Positions 11,601 through 27,540 of a DNA stretch of 64,000 nt are shown piece by piece. A program made the position numbers and the translations under genes. Below the pieces are notes generated by a model. That model ran no database searches and was not told the DNA's origin. It was given only the letters and a program-made list of their open reading frames with translations. The stretch comes from Chiua virens (taxonomy: Eukaryota; Basidiomycota; Agaricomycetes; Boletales; Boletaceae): positions 186,001-250,000 of the forward strand of contig JAHNUO010000015.1 in assembly GCA_019787685.1 (NCBI GenBank), given 5' to 3'. How positions within the stretch are numbered: position 1 is the stretch's first letter; each line of letters opens with the position of its first letter.

Positions 11601-14600
11601 AGCTCACACGAGTTTTTCGAGCACTCACAGCGTCCCTCTCTCGACGATCTCGCGGTGCCACCCATTTCCATGTCTGCGAACAGATCCCGCTCGCGTTTTG
11701 TCACGGATCCTGGCGTCCAGCGCGACAGCGTCGACTCGCCCGATATCTTCACTCCCGCAATCAAGCGCCGTTCATCGTTGCCTGCCATGCATAGCGCCCA
11801 CAACTCGTCGCTCTCCAATGTATCCATACCCGCCATCAATCTCACGAAGCGCCTCGAAGCACAAGCACTCGAGGACAAGATCGAGGCGGTGTTGGAGGAG
11901 AAGTTCCAAATGCTCCGTTCAGAGATCGCCAAGTCTCGCGGTGCAGCCTCCATCAGTCCTACCACCGAGGATGCGGTCTCGGAACTTGTTTCCCTCTTCC
12001 GGACGCAGCTTCAAGAATCTGCGGCGAGAGCATTGGACGACAGTCAGATGGACGCTCGTGGTGAGCTAGATCTTGAGCTTATCCGTGATGTCGTGCAGCG
12101 AAGTCACTCCGAAAACCTCTTGCTTTGCAAACGGAACTCCGTGAGGCTATCTCCCGCTTCGAGCAGGCCCACCCTGCAGCTTCACCATCGCAGAACATGG
12201 AGCTCGCCCCTATTATCGACCAGATTAATCATTGTAACCTCCAGGTTATCCTTAACACGATTGGTCAGCTTTCGAACAAGATCGACACACGACCGTTTGC
12301 GGATCAGTATGAAAAAGATTCGTTCATTGAGGAGATTTTGGCGGCTCTCGGTCCACATCTGAAAGCATTGCACCCGGAAGCAGTTGATTACGATGCGCTC
12401 ACCGCCAGACTAAGTCAGGCAGTCAAGCCGAACATCGAGCAGCTTATCGATCTCGCTGCAGACAAGCGCGAGACAGCGGGCCTTATTGTGGAGAGTCTTA
12501 TCCCCTTGTTACCCTCGCCGTCTGCAATGGACATGGATCCCGTCATTGCCCAAATCTCTTCTGAAGTTCGTCGTGTCATCGCACCAATCGACGCGCACGA
12601 GATCAAGGAACAAGTCGCTGATCTTGTCGTCGAGCGTCTTGACGCTCGTCTTGCCAACCGTGACAAGGCGTTCAACGTGGATTCAGTCTCGTGCAAGGTA
12701 GCCGAGAGCGTCCTCGGAGGTTTACAAGTCCATCACGGATGTCGCGCCTAAGCTCGGTGTCGTTGCAAATTCTCAAGCAGTCTCTATCCGCCAAGACCGA
12801 CGATCTCACATCCAAGCAATGCCGACCTGGCAGCCTTGGTTAGCTCTCAATTCGAGGAAGCTCAAAAGAGCTATCGAGACGACTCGGGCAATCCCAGCAG
12901 AGTCATCGCAATCAACGAACTCCGAGACGTACGAGGCAGTCCTCTCCACTCTTCGCCTGCTCCAGACCACTGTCGAAACCGTCGCGAATGCACAGAGCTC
13001 AACGCTCACACAAAGGAATGATGATGACGTCGCTTTGCAAAAATCGTTCCATCAGGTCCTCGTGGATCGTCTCGATGCGCTTCCCGAGTCACTCAACGCT
13101 GCCTTGATCGCGCTGCAAAATGCACATGCCGAGTTCATGGTGTCACAGGATGCTGCCAAGTGCGATGCGGACGAGATTCGTAAGTTGAGGGCGGCCAGTA
13201 ACGAACTCCAGGTAAATCTTGCCAAGGCACGTGGGGCACATGGTCAAGTTCGTGTCGAAAAGGATAATTTGGCGGAGCGACTCAAGGACGTCGAGAACGA
13301 TCGTGATAGGCTGCGTGGACGGGTGGATGAGATGCAAGCCGATATCAGAACCCATGCTTCCGAGGTTTCAGCGGTAGCACTTCGTAATTCAGAACTCGAG
13401 GACGCACTTTCGCAGAGCTTAGCGAGACTAAAGACGTCGGATGTGGCTGCGCAATCGAACCAAGAGCGCATTGCTGAGCTCGAGAAGGCGAACAAGGATG
13501 CCACTTCTGAACAGCAAGCGCTCATGGCTCAGGTAAGCACTTAAGCACTGTTGCTCTTGCGCACAGCGAGCTGAGTTGGTGTCTGTAGTTGGGCAACCTT
13601 CAAATGCAGGTCCAGATGGCGGAGAAGGAGAAGGAGCTCACCGCACAGTCGCTCAGATTGCTGCAACAAGATCACGAGTCTCTTGTCGCTCAACAAAGTC
13701 ACTGGGAAGATCTCCATCGCGTCGCTCAGCAAATTGAAGCCATCACGAGTTTGAGGTCACAGACCGACGAAGATGAACTCAGAGAACTCAGACGTATGCG
13801 GGATCAACACCGACAGCTCGAATCTGAAATTTCGACGCTCCAGAAACGGGCCCGCGATCAGGAACTTCGTGCTACCAATAGTGAGCGCACAACGACTGCT
13901 GCGAAGCAGAACCTCATTGGGGCGCAGCAACGGGCGAGCGAGTGGGAAAGACGTGCGAGGGAGTATGAGAGTGACTTGGAACGAACGAGGAACAAGTTGG
14001 ACGAAGTGGTGACAGGTACAAGTGCAGTTGGACGCCGATTGCTCGCTTGCCAGGCTGCAGCTTGAAGAGAAGGAGGCTGAAGACCGCTTGGTCAAGGTAT
14101 GTACTTTTTGAGGTTGTGGTGACGTGAATCAGTTGCTGATGCAATGCACCTCGCAGGATCGTGAAAGCAAATTCCGTGATCAAATTTCCAGTCTCGAAGC
14201 ACAATTGGCCCGTTTGGAAGTAGAGCTTAGCGTAGCAAAGGTCCAGACTCATCCTACCCTGCCCAGCATGTCGACGTATGGTAAACCTACGCCCACAAAG
14301 AACACCTCGCCGCCACGCCCCGACTCTCGCGCAAGCACGGTCTTCGATGGAGACCGCTCACGTACACCTATCGGACGCGTCAATGGGAGTCAGATCGCGC
14401 GGAGTGATACCCCTCCACAGACCTCCGTCTGGGATTCGATGCACGCACCAAAACAACAACGGTATTCGAATCTGGCACCTGCGGCATCCTATGCGAGAAG
14501 AGCGGCTCCGACACCATCGTACCGACCGCAATCCGCAACGTCCACATATAGGACACAGTCCGTCGCGTCGCCCACGCCCAGCACGGTTTCTCTCACACCC

Positions 14601-14630
14601 ACCGTGGATGATGATGGGTGGTGGTCGTAA
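8695..14630 (+). CDS. Large unrecognised protein: Pro-rich N half, coiled-coil C half
   Basis: I do not recognise this family. The ATG at 8695 opens an exon to 9387 that encodes a Pro/Gln/Ser-rich segment with PPPPPPP runs. It is followed by a short ordered-looking piece (DTWRHHIPDTVDVFLPGK-VAWDAIRQQVIEEKLVKLG), low-complexity Ser/Pro/Arg-rich stretches with acidic patches (GLDIPEEEEPQEEP), and, from about 11.8 kb, a long Leu/Gln/Glu-rich region with heptad character (for example 13230-13540 and 13590-14010) suggesting an extended coiled coil. It ends in DDDGWWS before TAA 14628-14630. Introns are seen at about 9388-9441, 10370-10430, 13531-13588 and 14097-14156. Single-base frame breaks are needed near 10842, 12130, 12715-12890 and 14015. 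It starts 83 bases after the TOP2 stop on the same strand. A structural or cytoskeleton-related role is only a guess from the coiled coil. Confidence 0.75.
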
Positions 14631-15175
14631 ATGAGCACCTGGTGAGATAGACGACTTGTACAATATTCGTATGCCTCTTTTATCTTCACGGGGATCTAAC
14701 TTTGGATATATATCCTTGATCTAATAAGTCTCCTTTTCTTGCTTTGGCTAGTGATATGCGCATTCATTCATTCCTCCCTTACCCCAATTGATATCCATAC
14801 CTCTTGTGGTTGACATTGTCACACAACGACCACGTATCTACCCTGTCCACGTTTTAATCTCTTTGTTCGCATCGACTCGCTGGAAATCATGGCCACTTTA
14901 TATACCCTTCAATTGTTGCTACAAGGTACAAATCCAATGAATGCATTAGTTGTGTGAATTGTGAGTTAACCGGAGCAGAAGAGCATCAAAAAAGCACAAT
15001 TGGTGAGGAAAGAGGATATGTATATAGGTGTAGCATACAACATATTGCACCACAAAAAAACCATTTATGCACTGGCCCATATCCAGGACTCTACCGTCTC
15101 TATTGCCGTATCCGAGGCGTCTTGTGGAATACTGCAGCGATGGATATCAAAAGTCAAACACATATCAATGACGGT
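14631..15175. other. Convergent intergenic spacer
   Basis: This is the shared 3' region between the coiled-coil gene (+) and the oxysterol-binding gene (-). It is AT-richer than the flanking genes, with tatatatcc near 14706 and an aaaaaaacc run near 15053. No gene or structured RNA is supported. It probably holds the polyadenylation regions of both neighbours. Confidence 0.5.
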
Positions 15176-17018
15176 TCATACATGGCAACTTCCTGACCCG
15201 GAGCAGGGCCAGAAAGCGACCGACATGCTATCATAGACGCACCTCAACTTTGGGCACCACCTCCCCTTTCGGAGTTCAAAGAATCTAGGCACGAACACCT
15301 CGCCGTTTTCGTCACGTCGACGGCGAAGATCACGTTGGGCGTCTTCGACGGCGGTCTTGGCGCGGGTCGCCGCTTCCATGTCCTTGGCGACAATGGCCTC
15401 TGTGAGCTTCTGCCATAGTCTGCACAACACACGTTCAATCACAGCGCGCACGATCCGTCGCGGAATGACGTACCGTCTAGACTCATAAGGCTCTTGTTCG
15501 TCCTCGGGTGCAACGTATTTGGGTGCAATGTTCTGCCCGTCTTTGGCAACGTCGAACAGGACACGTTTGGTTCCCGCTCTGAGGAGAGGAGGAAGTCAGC
15601 GCCATTCGCATGTGAGAGTAAGGAGTGGACGAACGGGAGTACCCTTGAACTCCATGACGTGGCTCCATCTTCCCGAGATTTCACCAATGTCATAGCCCAC
15701 TTTGCGCACGCGTCCAACGATCGCGTTGTACGTACCGGAGAAAAAACCCTGGCGCGAGTGAGAATGCGTACACATGGGGAAAAAAAGAGGGACTACCTTG
15801 GTCTTGAATTCCAGATCACAAGACAGCCGATGCGTCTCGTTCTTGACGATACACGTATCACCGAGTTCGACGACCATCTTGCCGAACAGAATACCGCGGG
15901 CGTACATGTTTGGCATCGTGAGGACATATTCTGCGTGATAATCAGGAACAGGGGGTCGCGCGCACGCGGATGAAACGTACCCCCATCCTCTGGTTTGCCC
16001 AACAGCGATATTCGGTTCTCTCCTTCCATCGTCATCGCGACGCTGTTTCCCATGAATCTAGACTTTGGTCTGAGCTCGCCGACGATACACAGACCGTTTT
16101 CGGGTGAGATGTAGAAAAAGGCCGAGATGGGAGGGTGGTGTGATACTGTATGAGTTTAATCAGTGGCCATAAATCATGGATGTGGGGACCTGCCTTGCTC
16201 CGCGACGTAGAACCCTCGTGTGCCGTTTGAGTAATCGTACCGACAACGGAAGAATTCGCCAAGGACGGGGTTGTACCTGTGATCAAGGTAGGGATTCAAA
16301 CCCGTGTGTGGTACGGGTGGAGGGGCGGGACGCACGGTTTCTTGACACCCTTTGGTTTGATGTGCCATCCTGCAAGGTAATATTGAAGCACGCGAAGGTA
16401 TCGTTCTTCAGGTTCTACGCAGTCCTCCGCACTTGATATGAGTCGTACGACAATTGCGGACGGGCGCCAGACAGCAACCACGACGAGCGCGCGGAGGAAA
16501 ACGCGCGGGCGAGGCACAGACACGGGTAAAGGGATAGGTCTTAGGGTACGGGTGATTACACAAGGAGAGAATAGATGCCCTTACCCAAAGATGACGTCCG
16601 GATGGGACATGAAGTCCGTGATACGTTCGAGCATACTTCGAGGCTCGAGGACGAATGTCGGGAATGTCACCTTGGAGAGGTCCATACCTACTCTGGAAAT
16701 GAAGGAACCAGTTTTAGCGGGGCATAGGCGCGCCGAGGGACGACGGGGGCGAACCTCAGCTGGGATATCAGCGAGGTGATGACAGAGCCCTCATTCTCGT
16801 CTCTGCAGTCATAGTCAGTGTCAGTATAGCCCATGAAGGACGAGGGAGGAGACAGGGAGAGGTATGACAAAGGCGGGGGAATAGAGAGGAAAGGACTTGG
16901 AAGAACGCACAGGATTGATGTATCATCAGGTTCAGTGTCCTCAGGTGCCCTATCTTCCACGGATAAGCCTCGTGCCCTACGAATATGGGAGCCTGCCTGG
17001 CTGAAAAGGCCCATCATG
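15176..17018 (-). CDS. Oxysterol-binding-protein-related lipid transfer protein (Kes1/Osh4-like)
   Basis: This is an OSBP-related-domain protein of the short, Kes1/Osh4 type, expected to exchange sterol and phosphoinositide between membranes. From the start at 17018 ([15 protein letters not shown]) the exons give [15 protein letters not shown], then [20 protein letters not shown] (lid and core entry), [28 protein letters not shown], the family signature [20 protein letters not shown], the core strand [14 protein letters not shown], and the C-terminal helix [28 protein letters not shown]. No PH or ankyrin domain is present. The signature itself is split by an intron at 16146-16193 that begins GC rather than GT. 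The exact stop is uncertain: the frame used ends at 15176, while a one-base shift near PRFFEL would end it at about 15226. Its start lies about 500 bases from the stop of the helicase gene on the same strand. Confidence 0.9.
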
Positions 17019-17524
17019 GTCGCAGCTGGTTGGCAGGTGGTTGAGATGAGTGCTAAAGTGGGCCTGGAAGGGAACGTGATGAAACTGCACGGCTGCGGCG
17101 AGGCGTGGCGGCACTGGATCGATGCGATGGAGAACCGCCCAGGGTGGAATATTACAGCGACGTTGGCGTGCGCGTTGTGCTCGAATTGGCTCGACTCGAT
17201 CGTGCTGTGCTGTCGCCGTGCAACGCCCTTCAAGCTTCAAGCAGGACTAACAGTATCGTTGATGTCGCCAACAAGAGCCACCTTGGTCGACTGTGGTCCA
17301 AATCATGGTACGCGCTCGCACTGCGTTTATGAAGTAGCCGAGGCCCTCATTTACGGTATTCTCAGGCGCCGAGGGCACCAGCCAGTGAAACCATCACGGC
17401 CAAAGGTACTCAGTAGCGTAACATGCGGCCAAGTCCATACACTCAACGCCTGTTTCCCATCAATTACAGCGTGAGGACACAACGCCAACCCACGGGGCAC
17501 TGCCCTGACCGTAATACTGCAAAC
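17019..17524. other. Spacer between helicase stop and OSH start
   Basis: About 500 bases lie between two minus-strand genes. This should contain the OSH promoter and the 3' end of the helicase transcript. Open frames here have no family resemblance and I see no clear TATA box. Confidence 0.45.
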
Positions 17525-19926
<2,402 letters not shown>

Positions 19927-20196
19927 GGTGTCTATCCAAGCCTTTGGCAGGTTTTCGTAGATGACAGCTTTTAGGGCAAGTGACTTTGATCATATGAGTC
20001 ACGTGACACCTTCAACTGATGTCATTGAAAGTACATGAAAGCCATTACTGTAAGATCATGACTTTGAGCAGACGATATACACCTCTTGTTCTTCTTTGTA
20101 CTAGACTCCCTTTTGTCCATTCATAAGACAAAGGGGGGGTTTCATTAATTATGAAGTGGTCACGTGCTCCAAGCGGACGCGACACTGCCACCATAA
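19927..20196. promoter_or_regulatory. Shared divergent promoter of DBP3 (-) and DOT1 (+)
   Basis: Only about 270 bases separate the two start codons, so both promoters must lie here. The sequence contains tcacgtgac near 19998 and gtcacgtgc near 20159, two E-box-like CACGTG palindromes that could be shared elements. No TATA box is obvious. Regulatory function is inferred from position and these palindromes. Confidence 0.55.
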
Positions 20197-22359
20197 ATGA
20201 GATTTCCGACAAACCCGCGAGTTGCTGTGACGCCGATAGCGGTGGCCAAAAGTTTGGCAGAGGACCACATGACCACACCGACGATATGTGTCACTACGCG
20301 ACGGGCTTGGAAGGACCAGCTCCGTGGACTCGACGCCGATTCAGAGTCCCTTCCTCCCCGGAATACCCCCCATCCACACGACTCGTCCTGTCCCCCCTCC
20401 TCCCCCGGCTCTTTCTCCATCCCCTCCAGCCCCCTCACGGATACCTCTGACCTCGGTATTCCCCCGTTTCCATCCCGCGACACGTCCGTTTCCGCGTCGT
20501 CTTCCTCAAAGCGGCAGCGTGCGCCCAGTCTCGTGGATGGTCCCAGTAGAACAGCCCGGCCCCGGAAGATTAAGAAACGTGTAAAGCGTGCGAGCGCATG
20601 TGCCTACACCTCAGATTCATCCCCGGAAAACAGCAGACAAAGAAGTGTCGCGTTGGAAGAGCCCATCTATCGTTCAGACAGATCACGCTCCACCTCTGTA
20701 TTCCCAGCCCCTGTCAAAATGTGCACCAGGGAATGGTGGACCATCGATAACGGGTCTCCAGGAGTTGGGTTTGTCAGCGCTGCGGATGTCGTGTGGAGAC
20801 TGTCAAAAACATATAAAAGTTGTGAGTTTTCTTTCCGGCATTGGCACATATCCTCTCGCTCATCCTGTTCAAAAGACTTTAGGAATCCCGACGACCTGGG
20901 GGATACATCGTTTGAGGTGGAAAGTTTTCCGACTGCTGATTTAGAGTATCCTAATAATAATGCTAACGAGAAGTGTGTCCTCCATCCTCTCCACCGAGCC
21001 GTCACGATTCTCATGTTCTCGTCCAGATTTATGTTATTAGTACCTAAGGACAAAGATCACTATAACCCCATCATGTGCTTGGAACAATCATTACATACTA
21101 TTATCGAATGTAAGTGCCCCATTTGAGCTTATGCATTCTTCGTTGACAATGTTCTAGATTACCTTACTCCCGCGCAGAAAGCATTATTCGGCTCATTGCC
21201 CACAGAATCATTCTCTGACGACACCCCGCCACCTTCACCCTCCTCGTTCATACGCCCTGATCTCTTGGATGCTTCCACACTGCTTGATGGTCAACTAGAC
21301 CCGGCTCAAACAAACAACAATACTCCTCGGCCGAACCACCTTCGGTCGCTTCAACGTGCCATCCGTCGGCGTGACGGTCCGCGTTTTTTATCCACCCTTG
21401 AGAACATCAATCAAATTCTCCGTTCACTCAAATACCCACCACTCCCGTCGGACGTATTCCTTCCCGCACCACCCAATGTTTTAATGTCTGCAGCTCGCTC
21501 CTGGACAGATCCAAGGGGAATTCCAGAAAAGGTCATGTTGCGGATAGTAGACGAAACGTATCAGCGGTGTGTAGGACCTAACATCAAAAACTTGCATCGC
21601 TACGAAGCATTCTCTAGTGAAGTATATGGGGAACTCATGCCTAGCTTTACGTCGGATATTATCAGCGCAACCGGCCTCAATTCTGAATCCCTGCTCATGG
21701 ACCTTGGCTCTGGTGTTGGGAACGTATTACTTCAAGCATCTCTCCAAACAGGATGTCGGAGCTATGGCATCGAGCTCCTGGGGGGTCCTGCGGATGTTGC
21801 ACGGCAGCAATGGAAGCAATTTCAGAAGCGATGTCGGATGTGGGGTGTACGCACAGGCGAGGTGGAGCTCGAGGAAGGTGACATGCTCCAGAGCAAGCGA
21901 GTCACAGAGCTGCTGAGCGAGGCCGATGTAGTATTGGTCAATAACAAGGTATTTCAGCAATCTCGTGAGTGTCGTTTAGTGTCTGGCCCAGAATCACACC
22001 TAAAGGATGTACTCTGTTGATACTCATAGTGAACGAGGCCCTGAGAGCCAGATTTTTGGATCTCAAGGAAGGCGCGATAGTGGTTTCGCTGAAGCCATTC
22101 GTGTCCCCCAACGCCCGCGTGACTGAGCGCAACGTACGTGGTCCAGGTCGTCCGCTGAAATCCATGATATATGCTCCTCCCACAGGTTGACGATATCTGT
22201 GCCATTTTCGACGTCGTCGAACGACCATATCGGTCCGGTAGTGTCTCGTGGGGAAGTGGCGGAGGGACATATTACTTGCATCGCATTGATAGGGTGGGAT
22301 ATGCGAATGTTAAACAGCGATTTGAGAACCTGAGAGCGAGGAGTGCCAGAAGGTGGTGA
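20197..22359 (+). CDS. DOT1: Histone-lysine N-methyltransferase DOT1 (H3 Lys79)
   Basis: DOT1 transfers methyl groups from S-adenosylmethionine to histone H3 lysine 79 in nucleosomes. It uses a non-SET, class I methyltransferase fold. The start at 20197 gives a Ser/Pro-rich leader and a basic patch PRKIKKRVKRA, suited to nucleosome contact. Family features follow: PKDKDHYNPIMCLEQSLHTI, VMLRIVDETYQRCVGPNI, the AdoMet loop LMDLGSGVGNVLLQ, YGIELL, the conserved VNNKVF and LRARFLDLKEGAIVVSLKPF, ending DRVGYANVKQRFENL. Introns are clear at about 21111-21157, 21965-22028 and 22135-22186. The N-terminal 300 residues are less certain and may contain unrecognised introns. It is divergent with the DBP3-like helicase. 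Single copies of this gene are the rule in fungi. Confidence 0.94.
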
Positions 22360-23156
22360 TAGTGTGGGCCACATCTTTGCGTCGGGGAGAATGGTAGACA
22401 TCGACTTGTATCGAATTTGTAGCTTTCTTCGTCTGCTGATATTTGACACAACTGTTGTAACATACGACTTACTTTCATGTGTGCATCACAAGAAACCTCC
22501 AATCGTGGTATTTATCTTGTGCAAAGTGTTCCCCACGTTGAGATACATTCCCAAAGTACAACCCACGCCGCGAGGAATGCAAGCGAGGAATCATTGCATC
22601 AAGGAATAAAAGATCCCACATGGCTATTACTCCAATATTGCTTGCATTTTACAAAGTCAAACAAAATGCCTGAGAAGGCCCCTTCGACGGATCATGATCA
22701 CTCCGGCAGACAAGGATTGGAATTAACGAATGGGAATATTTAACAAACTCGGGAGGCGCACAAAACAGGATTCAGAGATCGACTCTGGGACCGGCAGATA
22801 GAACAACTTGGCTCCCGTTGGCCTTCGGGAAACCCATTGCCATGCCATGCCATGCAAGGCTCATGCCAAGGACTTTAGAGGTCTGATAGCGATACACAGC
22901 AGTGGGTTGGGTTGGTGAGTTTGGATGAACTCCGGGTAACAATGAAGCCAAAGAAGAGTCAATGGCGAGGGAAATGAACGTTGAGAACGACAACCGGTGC
23001 TTGGATGTTGAGGACAACTAATTGGGACCGAGCGATGGCGGGGGGAACGGCGGAAGCGTCAATGATGATAACGACCGACGTTGAGGTTGAGGGTGGGAAC
23101 AGCCTTGGGGAGCTTGCCTCGAACGACTTGCCGGGCCGTCGAACCTTTGACCAACA
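22360..23156. other. Intergenic region between DOT1 and ARP5
   Basis: About 800 bases with no supported gene. A short catgc array (gccatgccatgccatgcaagg, first 20 bases seen near 22838) is the only visible structure. The ARP5 promoter should lie in the right half. Confidence 0.45.
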
Positions 23157-26100
23157 ATGTCCGGCAGCGCTGGGCCATCGACGCCTCCAACAGTCTTTCG
23201 TGTCCCTGTGCCCGTTTTACCCATCTACATACCTCCTGATTCTTATCACGCATTCCGGGGAACGGACACACCACTTATTATTGATAATGGCGCGTCGAAT
23301 TTGCGCTTCGGGTTTTCGACTCTGGGTTCCAAGACTGTGCTCACCCCCCACGCCGTCCCGAATGTAATTGCCAGGTTCAAAGAGCGCAAGTATAACCAGC
23401 CAATGTTGTTGTTCGGAGATGCTATCGATGCGGAGAGTGGGGCCAAGGGACAGGCCAAGACGCCTTGGGAGGGAGATGTGCTACTCAATTTTGATGCGCT
23501 GGTACGTTTTTACGCGTCGTGTTTTGGGCTTGCCCTTTGAACGATACTACCTTGTTTTCTTTCGTCGAACGAGACTGCGTGTCAGAGCTGACGACGTGCA
23601 TCCATCTTGCAGGAGCATGCACTCGATTGTGCGTTTATTCAACTCGGCATTGATGCGTCGAGCGTCGCGCATCCTGTGCTGATGACTGAACGTCTGGGGT
23701 CACCTCTGCACTCTCGCGCGCGTATGTGTTCTCTCGTACATTACTAGAACTCGATTGATCGATACGCGGCATCCAGTGACCTCCGAGCTCATGTTTGAGC
23801 AATATTCTGTCCCCTCACTCACCTACTGTGTCGACGCCATCATGTCATTCTACCAGAACAATCTCCCTTCCAAACCAAACATCCCGTTTACGGAGGACGG
23901 ATTGATTATCTCGTTCAACACGGCATCGACGTCTGTGATACCTATTTTGGGTGGGAAGGGATACTGAGCCATGCCAAACGGTGAGATTGGTCTATCTGCT
24001 TTGGTATCTATGGATGCTGAGCTGGACGCCTGAATGGGTAGGATACCATGGGGTGCACAGCAGACGACAGAGCACCTGTTGAAACTCATCCAGCTCAAGT
24101 ATCATAATTTCCCGACCCGCGTCACCTCGACACAGGCCGGCGTATGTCTTCTCATTCTGATTAGTCCCATTCTCATCTCATGCGTTCTTTTCGTTCCCTT
24201 GATGGCTTCAAACGTGCTACTTTGACACCTCACAGTGGATGTTGCACAACTTTTGTGAATTCGCGACGGATTATTCTGTTACGCTTCGCTCTCTAAAGAT
24301 CCCCTCCAATCTACGCGCTTCGGAGCGTATCATTCAGTTTCCGTTCACACTTCCTGTCGTCGAAGAGAAGACGGAAGAGGAACTGGCGAGGATTGCCGAA
24401 AAGAGGAAGGAGCAAGGGAAGAAGTTGCAAGAGATAGCTGCCAAAAATCGAATGGAAAAGGTACGCATAATTCCCTTCTGTACTTGTACGTTTCTCTTTC
24501 GTGCTGCATGCTGAACCTGTGGTATCTCCACAGCTCACGCAAAAAGAAACCGATCTACAATATCTTCTCAATCTGAAAGAGGGGCGTAGCGAGAACAAAC
24601 GCGAGTGGATGGTCAGATTTGCAGGACGAGATCCGTCGACGCGGACTGACAGTATCGTTTTAGAACACACTCCAGTCGGAAGGGTTCGACGACTGACGCC
24701 GCGTTGCAAGAGACGATCAAGAAGCTCGAATACGACCTCAAACGTGCACGAAAAAAGGACGTGGATGGGGCGGATGAGCCTGTCGTGCGTCACGCGTCAT
24801 ATGCCATCGATAGGACCTCTTCGCTGATCGGGCTGAACCATAGGAAGAACCGAATTTCAACTTGGTTGATGTACCCGATGCAGAGGCAGGTTTATTTCGT
24901 GCATATGGTGACGACCGACGTTGACACTTGGGTCGCATCATCACAGCTCGACGAGGAGGGTATCAAGGAAAAAAAGAAACAGAAGCTCATGAAGGCAGGA
25001 TGGGAAGCGCGCGCGCGAGCTCGACGAGAGAAGGAGAAAGAGAGAGAAGAAAAAGAGGCCGAAGAGAAGCGGGATGAGGAAGAGAGGGAGAACAATTTCG
25101 AGGAATGGGCCAGTCGTCTGCGGAGGGAACAAGAGGTACGCGCGACTCCCAGTCGCGTGTGCTGCGTTGATTTGAACGGTTTTTCTAGGCTTTGATGAGC
25201 AAGATGAAAGAGCGAGGAAGAAGGAAAGCGGCGCTTGCAGACCGGAAGAGTGCAGCAGCGCAAGCAAGGATGAAGAATATCGCTTCGCTCGCGGCTGATG
25301 ATAGGGTGTCCAAGAAGAAGCGCAAAGCTGGAGCAGGTACGTTCCACCCACAACTCGCTGGAGAAGACTGAGGTCATTGGTGTTGTGTAGAGGACATGTT
25401 TGGCGCAGACGACGAAGACTGGGCCATATATCGTAAAATTGTAAAGCATCTAGATATTTCTCCATCCCTGTCACCTAACAAGTCTCTTATTTATAGAACA
25501 CGGCTACGGCGTCTTCGGATGAAGAGGAAGACTACAACCAGCTTCAGATTATCGAAAGCAAGCTACTGCAATATGACCCCACGTTCACTACCCAGCATAC
25601 GCACGCCTCTCTGACTTCACAGCGCTCCGCGCTCCTGTCGGTGTTCAGACCTCAGTACGAGGAAGGGGATATTGCGGGCCATAGCCGGATACATTTGAAC
25701 ACAGAACGATGGCGTGTCTGTGAAACATTTTTTTCGCCTGGCATGGCCGGCGTGGACTCGGCGGGTGTCGGAGAAGTGTTGCAGAGCGTTCTTGCGCGCT
25801 TCTCGGAAGCCGAGAAACGACGACTCGTCAAGGTCTGTGACCTTGTTGTCTGTCGCTGTGCTTGCGCGTCGGTGCTGACCATATCCATCTCCCTAGCACG
25901 TCTTCCTCACGGGCGGCCCATCGCAGCTTCCTGGTCTCCGCGACCGCGTGTACGACACACTCAGACCGATATTGCCGACCGACATTGAGATTGGCAACCT
26001 GATGCGTGCCGCGGATCCTATGGTGGACGCATGGCACGGTATGGCTGCGTTTGCGAACACGGAGGAGTTCAAGCAAGTTGGAATCACGAGGGAAGAGTAT

Positions 26101-26163
26101 GACGAATGTGGCGGCGAGCGGATCAAACGGTGGTGGGCTGGGAATTGGAATTCGGCTGTGTAA
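23157..26163 (+). CDS. ARP5: Actin-related protein 5, INO80 chromatin-remodelling subunit
   Basis: Arp5 is a nuclear actin-fold subunit of the INO80 nucleosome remodeller. From the ATG at 23157 the protein has the actin phosphate-loop strand LIIDNGASNLRFGF, EHALDCAFIQLGID, HPVLMTERLGSPLHSRA, LMFEQYSVPSLTYCVDA, LIISFNTASTSVIPILGGKG and IPWGAQQTTEHLLKLIQLKY. It then has the Arp5-specific highly charged insertion (long Glu/Lys/Arg helices at about 24940-25330), then FRPQYEEGDIAGHSRIHLNTERW, VFLTGG-PSQLPG-LRDRVYDTLRP and the end ITREEYDECGGERIKRWWAGNW. About ten introns are present, for example 23502-23612, 25136-25189 and 25809-25895. Single-base frame breaks occur near 23960 and 24692. Length and domain order match the family. 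Confidence 0.95.
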
Positions 26164-26643
26164 GAAATGATAAAGGAGTGATTGTTTCTCAGTTAGCATG
26201 CAGTGAAGTGTGGCAGTTTCACATACGTGGTTTGAACTGTAAGGTGAATCTGCCGCGGGACCACAAGCAAGCTTCACTGAGGACGTGTCCACTGTACAAG
26301 ACCTTAAACCTAGCTACTAGTAGGATATGCTGCGGTTACATAGTACTGCCAAAATATCAATTTGGCTGGAAATTCTGATCGGACCTTGCAGCGAGGTCTG
26401 ATTAAACCATCAACATTGCCATTGGAAAGGACCGCAGGATCATCATGCCATTTACTGACACTCTTTGGTCTACGTCGGGCATCTCTTGGTAAGCAGCGCG
26501 GGGTCAAAGTAGCACAATATTACGAGGGATGTATAAGAAAAGGTAAACCACTAGCACGATAACCGTGCAAGGACAAACGGGATTAATTCCCCCGTGCCGA
26601 AGACCAACATCGGTGGGCAAGGAGTGTACATGGATTACAGAAT
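26164..26643. other. Convergent spacer between ARP5 and the Rab GTPase
   Basis: This non-coding 480-base stretch is shared by the 3' ends of two convergent genes. No conserved frame, RNA gene or repeat was recognised. Confidence 0.5.

Positions 26644-27540
<897 letters not shown>

Noticed and set aside
10958..11965. A 335-codon minus-strand frame within the coiled-coil gene
   Set aside because: It mirrors a real plus-strand coding exon rich in Ser and Arg codons; the plus frame joins its neighbours across introns and the minus frame does not.
20197..22359. Reading DOT1 as a SET-domain methyltransferase
   Set aside because: No SET motifs are present; the AdoMet loop and VNNKVF are of the DOT1 class.
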